Positions 1 to 7,077 of a DNA stretch of 42,621 bases are shown piece after piece. The first letter of the stretch is position 1. Each line of letters opens with the position of its first letter. This stretch comes from Muribaculum sp. Its GTDB lineage: Bacteria; Bacillota; Clostridia; Lachnospirales; Lachnospiraceae. The translations under genes and the position numbers were made by a program. The DNA lies in assembly GCA_023663505.1 (NCBI GenBank), contig JAMPHH010000022.1, positions 1-42,621 on the forward strand. Reading direction: 5' to 3'. The notes below the pieces were generated by a model. The model ran no database searches, was not told the DNA's origin, and worked only from the letters and a program-made list of their open reading frames with translations.

Positions 1-135
1 CCATATAATTTTGAGTCAGTAACATGTTTTGAGTAAGTATTACACGACTTTAGGGATAATATGAAATTATGGTTAACAGGCGGGTAGTTATAGATTTTCT
101 CCGAAAATCCTTGTTTTAAAACTTTAAAATTTCTA

Positions 136-175
136 ATAATCGGGCAGTTACTAATATCGGTCACTGCCCGATTAT
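136..175. repeat. Perfect 13-bp inverted repeat
   Basis: Arms 136-148 and 163-175 are exact reverse complements (core CGGGCAGT / ACTGCCCG) around a 14-nt loop. No T-run follows directly, so it is not a classic terminator. It could be a protein-binding dyad or a remnant of a mobile palindrome. Related GGGCAGATT words occur near the other end of the window (42361 and about 42530). Confidence 0.7.
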
Positions 176-258
176 AGCATATTCATTATGACACAGGAAT
201 TGACTAAAAATTTTATATATTCTTCTTTGTAAAGATAATGCAAGAGTCAATATATCCC

Positions 259-402
259 GCCCCAAAATCCGCCCCGAATTTTCAAAAAATGCCCCGAATT
301 CTATTTTGGGGCAGAATTTGGGGCATTTTTTAGCATTTGGGGCGGTTTTTTAATCAAACGGGGCATTTTTACAGCAATTTGGGGCATAAAAAATGCCCCA
401 AA
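259..402. repeat. Iteron-like cluster of GGGGC motifs in both orientations
   Basis: Nine copies of the 5-mer lie within about 145 bp of otherwise AT-rich DNA. GCCCC starts at 259, 271, 291 and 395; GGGGC starts at 308, 320, 339, 360 and 381. Most GGGGC copies sit in the context TTTGGGGCATTTTT. The last pair forms a perfect 10-bp hairpin (378-387 with 393-402). Spacings of 19-21 bp for several neighbours put them on the same face of the helix. The function is unknown. Confidence 0.65.
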
Positions 403-488
403 CATGATTTTCAAAAAATACTATGTGATCGCAGAACTTCTTTTTCCTGAATGCAGATTTTAATTTTTCCTCTTCCTCCCCTTCATTC

Positions 489-512
489 TACCACATCCTC
501 TACCACATCCTC
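489..512. repeat. 12-bp exact tandem duplication in a pyrimidine tract
   Basis: The unit TACCACATCCTC occurs twice in direct succession (489-500 and 501-512) inside the C/T-rich segment. Confidence 0.8.
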
Positions 513-1006
513 TCCCCCATTTCCACCCTCTTTTCCCCTCTTCCTCTCCAGCCATCTTCCCTCAGAAAAAAGCTGGGAAAACTCCAGAACCCCTAAAAAC
601 ACAGCGAATCTCGTCTTCCTCCTCCCCGCCATCCTCCACACTTACCGAAAAGAAAAAGGAAGAAGATGCCTGAAAACACCGTATTTATGGGCTTTTATAG
701 AGGTTGAGGGGGAGGAAGAAAATACCCGAAAAAGAAAAGGAAAGAGGATTGGAAAATGGCTTGACATCGCTGGCTGGCGAGGCTTTAGGGTGGAGGCGGA
801 GGAGGACAGAAGGCTTAGCCTTTAAGCGGGCGATGTAGGGAGAGTGTCTGGAAGCGGGGGAGGAGGAAGATGGTGAAAGGGGAGGGGAGGAGGAAGAGCC
901 TCACTGGGGATCCAGCAAGGCTCTGATTACTGCTTATTTTCTCGTCCGCTCAGGAAAAATTAAAATTTGCGGGGAGGAAAATCTGGTTCTGCAAGAACAT
1001 TATCCG

Positions 1007-2548
1007 TTATTCGAACTCAATCGTCCCCGGCGGCTTCCCCGTGCAGTCATACACCACCCTATTAACCCCCTTCACCTCATTCACGATCCGGTTCGTCACC
1101 TTCCCCAGCACCTCCCAAGGAAGCTGCGCCGCCTCCGCTGTCATAAAGTCACTGGTAGTCACCGCCCGGAGCGCCACGGCATAATCATATGTCCGTTCGT
1201 CGCCCATGCACCCCACGCTTCTCATATTGGTCAGCGCCGCAAAATACTGTCCCAGTCCTTTATCCACGCCCGCCTTGGCAATCTCCTCCCGATAGATGGC
1301 GTCTGCCTCCTGCACGATCCTGACCTTCTCGGCAGTCACCTCGCCGATGATACGGATACCCAGACCGGGACCGGGGAACGGCTGACGGTACACCAGATAC
1401 TCCGGTATTCCCAGCTCTAATCCCGCCTTCCTCACCTCATCCTTAAAGAGCAGTCTCAGCGGCTCAATGATCTCCTTGAAGTCCACGCAGTCAGGCAGTC
1501 CCCCCACATTGTGATGGGATTTGATGACTGCGGATTTGCCCAAGCCCGATTCGATGACGTCCGGATAGATCGTCCCCTGTACCAGATAATCCACGGAACC
1601 GATTTTCTTGGCTTCCTCCTCGAATACGCGGATAAATTCCTCGCCGATGATCTTGCGTTTCTGCTCCGGCTCGGTGACACCCGCCAACTTAGCGTAGAAA
1701 CGTTCCTGTGCGTTGACGCGGATAAAATTCAAATCATAAGGTCCCTCGGGGCCAAACACCGCCTCCACCTCGTCACCCTCGTTCTTGCGGAGCAGCCCGT
1801 GATCCACGAAGACACAGGTGAGCTGCTTGCCCACCGCCTTTGCCAAGAGCACTGCTGCCACGGAGGAATCCACGCCGCCCGAGAGGGCGCAGAGCACCTT
1901 GCCGTCTCCCACCTTCTCGCGGATTGCCTTGATATTAGTCTCAACAAATGAGTCCATCTTCCAATCAGCCTTACAGCCACAGACCTTAAGCACGAAGCTC
2001 GAGAGCATCTTCATACCCTCCTGAGTGTGCATTACCTCCGGGTGAAACTGCACCGCATAGAGATGTCTGTCAGGGCATTGCATTGCCGCCACGGGACACA
2101 CGGGGGTATGCGCCGTCACCGTAAAGCCATCGGGAGCCCGCTCGATATAATCCGTATGACTCATCCAACAAATGGTCTTTGCCGCCACATTTTCAAAAAG
2201 CACTGTGGAGGTGTCCACATCCACCTCAGTCTTGCCATATTCGCTGACAGGCGCGGAGGCCACCTTCCCCCCAAGCATATGCGCCATGAGTTGGGAGCCG
2301 TAGCAAATGCCCAGAATAGGCACACCCATCTCAAATACAGCCATATCGCAGAGCGGGGAGTCCTCTCCGTAAACGCTGTTAGGACCGCCTGTAAAAATAA
2401 TACCCTTGGGGTTTAGCTCCTTTAGCTTGTCCAGCCCCATATTATAGGGGTGTACCTCACAATAGACATTGCACTCTCTGACCCTGCGGGCAATCAGTTG
2501 ATTGTACTGTCCGCCAAAGTCAAGCACCACGATCATTTCTCTCTCCAT
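1007..2548 (-). CDS. guaA: GMP synthase (glutamine-hydrolysing)
   Basis: Converts XMP, glutamine and ATP to GMP, the last step of de novo guanine nucleotide synthesis in the cytosol. At 513 aa it is full length. The N-terminal class I glutamine amidotransferase has its nucleophile Cys82 in GICYGSQ and His169/Glu171 in QFHPEV. The ATP pyrophosphatase follows with the P-loop SGGVDS (223-228), then the dimerisation domain ending in PPGTIEFE. The ATG at 2548 is followed by the family-typical start EMIVVLDFGGQYNQLIARR. It is monocistronic here, driven by a consensus promoter at 2677-2705 with a leader of about 120 nt that can form alternative hairpins, which suggests regulation after initiation. 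Confidence 0.98.
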   Translation of the reverse strand: MEREMIVVLDFGGQYNQLIARRVRECNVYCEVHPYNMGLDKLKELNPKGIIFTGGPNSVYGEDSPLCDMAVFEMGVPILGICYGSQLMAHMLGGKVASAPVSEYGKTEVDVDTSTVLFENVAAKTICWMSHTDYIERAPDGFTVTAHTPVCPVAAMQCPDRHLYAVQFHPEVMHTQEGMKMLSSFVLKVCGCKADWKMDSFVETNIKAIREKVGDGKVLCALSGGVDSSVAAVLLAKAVGKQLTCVFVDHGLLRKNEGDEVEAVFGPEGPYDLNFIRVNAQERFYAKLAGVTEPEQKRKIIGEEFIRVFEEEAKKIGSVDYLVQGTIYPDVIESGLGKSAVIKSHHNVGGLPDCVDFKEIIEPLRLLFKDEVRKAGLELGIPEYLVYRQPFPGPGLGIRIIGEVTAEKVRIVQEADAIYREEIAKAGVDKGLGQYFAALTNMRSVGCMGDERTYDYAVALRAVTTSDFMTAEAAQLPWEVLGKVTNRIVNEVKGVNRVVYDCTGKPPGTIEFE

Positions 2549-2670
2549 GTTTCCTCACATTCCGCCTTCTGTCAGCCTTTGCATTCGCACCTGACCCTCC
2601 GGTTCCCACGGTCAGATACCCTTCGTCTTATGTCCACTCGCGGGGAGCTTGAACCGCCCGCCTCGTCTCT
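2549..2670 (-). promoter_or_regulatory. Structured guaA leader with competing hairpins
   Basis: Between the predicted transcription start and the guaA ATG, three short complementary segments occur on the transcribed strand: CTGACC (2610-2615), GGGTCAG (2591-2597) and CTGACAG (2569-2575). The middle one can pair with either neighbour, so two mutually exclusive stems are possible. An upstream GCGGG/CCCGC hairpin is also present. It does not match the purine riboswitch core I know. That it acts as a switch is inferred from the layout only. Confidence 0.4.
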
Positions 2671-2676
2671 CCTTAA

Positions 2677-2705
2677 ATTATAAATACCATACCACAGGTT
2701 GTCAA
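2677..2705 (-). promoter_or_regulatory. Consensus sigma-A promoter of guaA
   Basis: On the minus strand the -35 is TTGACA (2700-2705) and the -10 is TATAAT (2677-2682), with exactly 17 bp between them. This is a full consensus match. The predicted start is near 2670, about 120 nt before the guaA ATG. Confidence 0.9.
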
Positions 2706-2847
2706 AACAATTTTATGCTCGCAGGAATCATGGCAGTTTACCCCTCGTTGCAATTCACGCACATCAAACAGGAAATTGCTGAATCGGTTAGGGCATGAAT
2801 TGTAACTCCCCTTCGCATTCACCAAAAACCAGTCGCCGCCGTGTGGA

Positions 2848-4500
2848 TCACCCTTCACCTACAAAATACTCATCCAGCCATACCATGCGTTCCTCCTGAT
2901 ATTTCAGAAGATATTCTATATCCAGAGACATGGGAAAGGCAGGCCAGCGGGCGTTCTCGCGAGCAAGCACCCCCGTGCCAGCCAGATACTCCACGTTATC
3001 CCTCATAAGGGTTTTAATATATCGTGTGGAAAGAAAGCTTTCTCTATAAGCCCTCCACCTTTCCTGCAGAATTGGCTCGACTGTATCCGGAGCATTTTCC
3101 CGCAGATAGGATATGGCAGCCTCCTCATACACCACGGTCGCATCCGAACGAAACGATGCCCCGTTCACTCCCTTCTCAGATGCGCGATATCCAAATGTCA
3201 AATCCAAATCCCAAGGAATCTGGCGCATGGTGTAGCTTCCGTCCGCGTTCACATCCGCGGCAAAATACAGGTTTTTATAATAATTGTCACTTCCAGATAT
3301 CGCCATATTAAACATTAACACATCCAAAGCGTTCGTCAGATATATTTTATTTTCCACTCCGTGAATATACTCATTGGAACGGTAGAAGGTATTCAGATAG
3401 TCCCTCATTGGATACCATGTCTGCTCATAATTGTCAATCGAATCAGGGTGTCGTATGCGGATAAAGGACATGATCCTCCAGCTATGGTCTATGGCATATT
3501 GGATATCCCCATCCTCAGGCACGATCCAATTACCCACCTTGTAGAGCACATCGTTTTTATCTAGCTGCAATTTCTTCTTATCCACCGGCTCCATCAGGAC
3601 ATACAAGCCTTTATATTCGTTGTCCACCACAAGCTCCAGATATTCCATCCGAGGTCCGGACTCATTCACCTCCGTGTTGACAAGGGCGAACTGCTCCCAT
3701 AGCTGTGACGCTGTCTTGTCCCGAATGCGATTGGGGTCCTTCGACATAGCGTTGAGCTTCCAGCTATTGTCGGAGCGCATTCCCAACAGCGATAAATCCA
3801 GATTCTCTCCCTTGCTGTCCTGCAGGCAGAGCGCATATCCCTCCTTCTCTAGCTTAGCGCTGCTCGCTCCCCGAAAATGGTATCTCACGGCAGTCTCCAC
3901 AATTTCATACGTATCCACACCCACACTGGGATTAAACAGTTGAAGGCTTCCGTAATACAGCGTCTCCGAATCAAAGTAGTATTTGTCGGGATCCTCTTCA
4001 TAGGTTCCCCTGTCCTGCTCCTCGAAGCGTTCCGTGTCAAATGCCATGACCGGCATTCCCGAGATCACCATAGACATCGTATAATAGCTCTGCTCCTCCA
4101 CCACCCATATCGTAAAGACATGGCTGTCGCGGATCGCATCCGCCTTATTCTGCCATGCCTCGTCCTGCAGCGTGCAAAGGAACACCTCCCGCCCTGTCAC
4201 GGAGAGCTTCCCCACCCAGTCCGGCGTCTGAAAGTCCTGCGAGAGATACAATGTATTACTGCCCTTATCATAGGGGAGCATCGTCCCCTCAAAGCAGACG
4301 CCGGGATTGGCATCAGGGACAAGCTCCTGCTTCCCCTGCAGCAAATCCAAGCTCTCCACCACGGGAATCCCCATGACCTTTGTAATATAGGGCACGGGGA
4401 TTCTGTTTTCCATATAGTATTTTAATAAATTGAATCCCATCAGGAGCAGAATCGCCAAGAGGCTCAGGCTCATGAGGAGACATGCTTTTCTTTTCCTCAT
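2848..4500 (-). CDS. CotH-type kinase-fold protein, membrane anchored
   Basis: A 550-aa protein of the CotH family, whose spore-coat members are atypical protein kinases. A single hydrophobic segment near residues 8-27 should anchor it with the bulk outside. Family features visible: LGMRSDNSWKLN followed by DPNRIRD, the strand YKGLYVLMEPVDKKKL, and the late acidic motif IPWDLDLTFG, which is the metal-binding region of CotH kinases. RBS AAAGGA precedes the ATG at 4500. It is the third gene of a run, 29 bp after the DUF4956 gene and co-directional with the VTC polymerase. VTC, DUF4956 and CotH are repeatedly found together in Clostridia. The substrate is unknown: a polyphosphate- or envelope-linked phosphotransfer role is inference from the neighbours. 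Confidence 0.85.
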   Translation of the reverse strand: MRKRKACLLMSLSLLAILLLMGFNLLKYYMENRIPVPYITKVMGIPVVESLDLLQGKQELVPDANPGVCFEGTMLPYDKGSNTLYLSQDFQTPDWVGKLSVTGREVFLCTLQDEAWQNKADAIRDSHVFTIWVVEEQSYYTMSMVISGMPVMAFDTERFEEQDRGTYEEDPDKYYFDSETLYYGSLQLFNPSVGVDTYEIVETAVRYHFRGASSAKLEKEGYALCLQDSKGENLDLSLLGMRSDNSWKLNAMSKDPNRIRDKTASQLWEQFALVNTEVNESGPRMEYLELVVDNEYKGLYVLMEPVDKKKLQLDKNDVLYKVGNWIVPEDGDIQYAIDHSWRIMSFIRIRHPDSIDNYEQTWYPMRDYLNTFYRSNEYIHGVENKIYLTNALDVLMFNMAISGSDNYYKNLYFAADVNADGSYTMRQIPWDLDLTFGYRASEKGVNGASFRSDATVVYEEAAISYLRENAPDTVEPILQERWRAYRESFLSTRYIKTLMRDNVEYLAGTGVLARENARWPAFPMSLDIEYLLKYQEERMVWLDEYFVGEG

Positions 4501-4529
4501 ATTTATCCTTTATTCGCCGCAAAACACCA

Positions 4530-5207
4530 CTAAAAGGTTGCTTCGCCGTCATGGGAGAGCAGGGACACGGACAAGATCCCGGGTATGGCATTGAGGTTCC
4601 TGACCAGCTCCGCCTCTCCTGTCTTGACTCTGAGCTCTATGACCATATCCATGCCATTTTGCGTAAGGTTTCGCGATTTTACACGAGAATATTTGGCATA
4701 GTCCGACACGGTCTTCTGAATCTCCTCCTCCGCCTTCTCATCACCCGCATTGATCACCAGCAGCATCGGTGCGTTGGCGGCGGGCAGAAAATCCAGCATC
4801 AGCATCACGACCGTCACGCACAGGGAAAGTATCACTGCCAGACCGTACAGCCCCGCTCCGCATATGATTCCCACGGAGATGGACCAGAACAGAAATACCA
4901 GATCCATGGGGTCCTTGACCGCGGTTCTGAAGCGGACGATGGACAGCGCTCCCACCATACCGAGGGAGATCACCACGCTGGATTGAATCGCCAGAATGAT
5001 CGCCGCGGTTATCATCGCCATAGCCACCAATGAGATATTAAAATTCTTGGAATAAAACGCCTTTCTGGAAATCAGTCGATACACCATGTAGATATATATG
5101 CCCAACAGCCCTGTCACAACGATTGTCAAGGCAATGGAGAACATGCTCAGATCCGCTGTATTAACTCCCTCGAGAAAGGATTTTTTCAGTACGTCTTTAA
5201 AGCCCAT
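4530..5207 (-). CDS. DUF4956 family membrane protein
   Basis: A 225-aa protein with about four membrane segments in residues 20-140, with the conserved stretch LGMVGALSIVRFRTAVKDP between the second and third, which is the family signature. A soluble C-terminal domain (about 145-225) has a ferredoxin-like alternation of strands and helices. RBS AGGAGAG lies just before the ATG. It follows the VTC gene by 15 bp and precedes cotH by 29 bp, so the three are probably cotranscribed. No enzymatic function is established for the family. A membrane partner or channel for the VTC polymerase is plausible by analogy with the multi-subunit yeast VTC complex, but this is inference. Confidence 0.85.
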   Translation of the reverse strand: MGFKDVLKKSFLEGVNTADLSMFSIALTIVVTGLLGIYIYMVYRLISRKAFYSKNFNISLVAMAMITAAIILAIQSSVVISLGMVGALSIVRFRTAVKDPMDLVFLFWSISVGIICGAGLYGLAVILSLCVTVVMLMLDFLPAANAPMLLVINAGDEKAEEEIQKTVSDYAKYSRVKSRNLTQNGMDMVIELRVKTGEAELVRNLNAIPGILSVSLLSHDGEATF

Positions 5208-5222
5208 AGCTTTTCTCTCCTA

Positions 5223-5987
5223 TCAAAAAAGGTCTTTGGTAAACTTACGGCAGACATAATATTTGGAGTATGCCGTTTGATGTAGATTGTCAACTTGAAG
5301 TTCATTATAAAGGTAATTTGAAAGCAACTCATCATATTTTACTTCAAGGAGATGCATGCCCACTGGCATAACAGGTCTGGTAAAAAGCCTGTTTTGCAGG
5401 AAATCCTGCACCTTGGACGTCGCGGAAATATTGCGGTCAAGGGTGATACGGACATTGCCCGGCTCGTAGATATAGGGCACCCGCTCATATTCCACGATCA
5501 CCTTCGCCCTGTAAAGTCGGGTGCGGTACAGCAGAAAAAATTGCTGCAAAAGAGGCGGCGAGTCTGCGTTCAATCGAAAAGCCCCCTCCAAGATGGCACG
5601 GCACTGTTCCTCGGTCAGGCGGCAGCTTAGCTTATGGTTTTTCCCGTTCTGCTTTTGCTTGCACTCTAAGGTGATATTGTCTGTGGAACCGTTGTATATA
5701 CGGATTCTGAACTTTTCCCGCAGATTCACCCCTGCTTCATTCTCATAATAGCAGGAATCCTGATAGTCATCAAAATAAACGCTGCGCACCGTATACCTGC
5801 CATTCTCCCCCGCATGGGGGTCAGGGCGGCACAGGTGTCTGATCCGATGCTCTATCAGGCATAGCTCCTGCTCGCTGCACTGATATTTGATCTCGTTGCG
5901 GTATTTGATCTCGTTGTAATATTGTGCCTCATTACAATATTTTGTCTCGTCGCGATATTTTAATTCCTGAGTATTTTCTCTGTCCAT
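5223..5987 (-). CDS. VTC-domain polyphosphate polymerase
   Basis: Family of the yeast Vtc4 catalytic tunnel domain, which polymerises ATP gamma-phosphate into polyphosphate. Tunnel motifs are present: YRNEIKY near the N-terminus, REKFRIRIYN (basic R-x-R strand), LECKQK, VIVEYERVPY, RITLDR and LLEVKYDELL with the metal-binding Glu. An upstream ATG at 6011 exists, but it lies between the -35 and -10 of a consensus promoter, so I place the start at the ATG at 5987 (254 aa), exactly at the predicted transcription start. Neither ATG has a Shine-Dalgarno sequence. Residues 8-37 are five six-residue units (ELKYRD, ETKYCN, EAQYYN, EIKYRN, EIKYQC) that duplicate the first tunnel strand. First gene of the VTC/DUF4956/CotH run. 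Confidence 0.85.
   Translation of the reverse strand: MDRENTQELKYRDETKYCNEAQYYNEIKYRNEIKYQCSEQELCLIEHRIRHLCRPDPHAGENGRYTVRSVYFDDYQDSCYYENEAGVNLREKFRIRIYNGSTDNITLECKQKQNGKNHKLSCRLTEEQCRAILEGAFRLNADSPPLLQQFFLLYRTRLYRAKVIVEYERVPYIYEPGNVRITLDRNISATSKVQDFLQNRLFTRPVMPVGMHLLEVKYDELLSNYLYNELQVDNLHQTAYSKYYVCRKFTKDLF
5877..5966 (-). repeat. Five 18-bp coding repeats at the N-terminus of the VTC gene
   Basis: Five in-frame 18-bp units encode variants of E-x-K-Y-x-N. The last two (EIKYRN, EIKYQC) are closest to the normal first strand of the VTC domain. The units differ at third codon positions, so the expansion is not very recent. Confidence 0.75.
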
Positions 5988-5993
5988 ACAAGT

Positions 5994-6022
5994 ATTATAG
6001 TTTCTGTCCATGCGCTTGTCAA
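5994..6022 (-). promoter_or_regulatory. Consensus promoter of the VTC/DUF4956/CotH run, predicting a leaderless mRNA
   Basis: On the minus strand TTGACA (6017-6022) and TATAAT (5994-5999) are separated by 17 bp. Six bases after the -10 comes the A of the ATG at 5987, the position where transcription would start. The expected transcript therefore has no 5' leader. Confidence 0.8.
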
Positions 6023-6053
6023 AGTATTTTGTAACTGCTCAGAGCCGGTCTCG

Positions 6054-6082
6054 GATTTTGATGCAGAATACGCATCAAAATC
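6054..6082. repeat. Perfect 11-bp inverted repeat between the deacetylase and VTC genes
   Basis: Arms GATTTTGATGC (6054-6064) and GCATCAAAATC (6072-6082) enclose 7 nt. It lies 45 nt after the deacetylase stop and 32 bp upstream of the VTC -35 box. There is no T-tract on either side. It could be a terminator-like stem or an operator for the VTC promoter. Confidence 0.7.
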
Positions 6083-6126
6083 TCTCGCGGTTGCACCATA
6101 AATAGTAACGGTCAAACACATAATGC

Positions 6127-7077
6127 TTACGAGGTTGATTCTGAATAGTTAGTCCTCTCGGTCAGCTCCTCCAGCCGTCCAAAGCTATACCCCATCTCCT
6201 CCCATTTGGTGAGCAGCTCATCTAAGATCTCCCCGTTTGTCTTAGACGTATTATGTAAAAGCACGATAGCCCCGGGGTGGACGCGCCCCGTCAGCTTCTT
6301 AAACGCCTCCTCGTGGCTGGGCTGGCTGTCAACATTCCAATCCACATAGGCAAGGCTCCAGAAAAAAGTGGAATATCCCAAGTCCTTCGCCATCTGAAGG
6401 TTGGAGATGCTATATTTCCCTTGTGGCGGGCGGTAATACATCTGCATCTCCTCACCCGTGACCTCCTTGTAGAGAGTCCGCACGTCGTCCATCTCCTTCT
6501 GAAAGGAAGCCGCATCAGAAATCTTGGACATATCGGGGTGGTGATAGGTGTGGTTGCCCACCGTATGACCGTCCGCCACCATGCGCTTTACTAGATCCGG
6601 AGCGGATTCCAGATAATGTCCCACCACAAAGAACGTGGCGGGCGCGTTATGCTTCTGCAGCGCGTCCAATATCGCCTCCGTATTGCCATTCTCATAGCCG
6701 CAGTCAAACGTTAAGTATAGCTTTTTCTCCTCCGTATCACCCACAAAATACGCATTATATTTTTGTAATTCCTCCGCGGTGCTGTTGCCGGTGGGAGTCT
6801 TCCCGGACTCGCCAAAGCCCAGCCCCCAGTTCTCCGTAAAGAGCAGCCCCCACTGGGACTGCTGCAGGAGCGCGGAATCGTCCTGTGAATACACAAGGGC
6901 TGCTGTCTGGGCGTAGTCAGCCTTGTACTGTTCTCCCGACTGCAGGCGGCTCTCCGCCACGGCGCCCGCCAAGGTTCTCCCCAACAGAAAGGAAGCCGCC
7001 AGAAAGCACAGGGTCGGAACCACCTTCTGTGAAAAGAGCTTGTTTCCCCAGACATATTTACTCAATTCTTTTTCCAT
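6127..7077 (-). CDS. PdaA-like polysaccharide (peptidoglycan) deacetylase
   Basis: A 316-aa CE4-family enzyme with an N-terminal membrane anchor (about residues 19-40), so it acts at the cell surface. NodB motifs in order: TFDCGYENG with Asp125; NHTYHHP with metal ligands His176 and His180; YRPPQG with Arg216; and a late LLHN. The GYENG-T extension of motif 1 is typical of the PdaA branch, which deacetylates muramic acid during spore cortex delta-lactam formation. The usual second Asp of TFDD is Cys126 here; PdaA-like enzymes also vary at this place. The RBS is weak (GAGAA). A sporulation role is likely from the family but not shown here. Confidence 0.88.
   Translation of the reverse strand: MEKELSKYVWGNKLFSQKVVPTLCFLAASFLLGRTLAGAVAESRLQSGEQYKADYAQTAALVYSQDDSALLQQSQWGLLFTENWGLGFGESGKTPTGNSTAEELQKYNAYFVGDTEEKKLYLTFDCGYENGNTEAILDALQKHNAPATFFVVGHYLESAPDLVKRMVADGHTVGNHTYHHPDMSKISDAASFQKEMDDVRTLYKEVTGEEMQMYYRPPQGKYSISNLQMAKDLGYSTFFWSLAYVDWNVDSQPSHEEAFKKLTGRVHPGAIVLLHNTSKTNGEILDELLTKWEEMGYSFGRLEELTERTNYSESTS

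Larger units (their letters stand above)
1..1006. other. Gene-free region downstream of guaA
   Basis: I find no convincing gene in this stretch. It contains a short hairpin (93-99 with 103-109), a perfect 13-bp palindrome (136-175), a cluster of GGGGC/GCCCC motifs (259-402), a pyrimidine-rich tract (about 460-560) followed by a purine-rich tract (about 680-905), and a small hairpin (986-998) just after the guaA stop that may be the remains of a terminator. The only long open frame here (451-825) follows the skewed base composition and resembles no family I know. Confidence 0.7.

Noticed and set aside
308..385. G-quadruplex from five GGGG runs
   Set aside because: The loops are 8-17 nt and the runs pair readily with nearby CCCC runs, so duplex hairpins are more likely.
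451..825. Open frame of 124 codons in the gene-free left region
   Set aside because: Its composition (Pro/Ser/Leu, then Glu/Lys/Arg) just mirrors the pyrimidine and purine tracts; no ribosome site or family resemblance.
2549..2670. Known purine riboswitch or SRP RNA in the guaA leader
   Set aside because: The conserved purine-riboswitch core and the SRP GGAAGGAAGCAGCC loop region are not present, although GGTCAGG is shared by chance.
2673..2858. Minus-strand frame of 61 codons between cotH and guaA
   Set aside because: It overlaps the guaA promoter and the cotH end, has no recognisable features and looks like chance.
5988..6011. Upstream ATG of the VTC gene
   Set aside because: It lies inside the spacer of a perfect promoter and has no ribosome site; it would need a transcript from further upstream.
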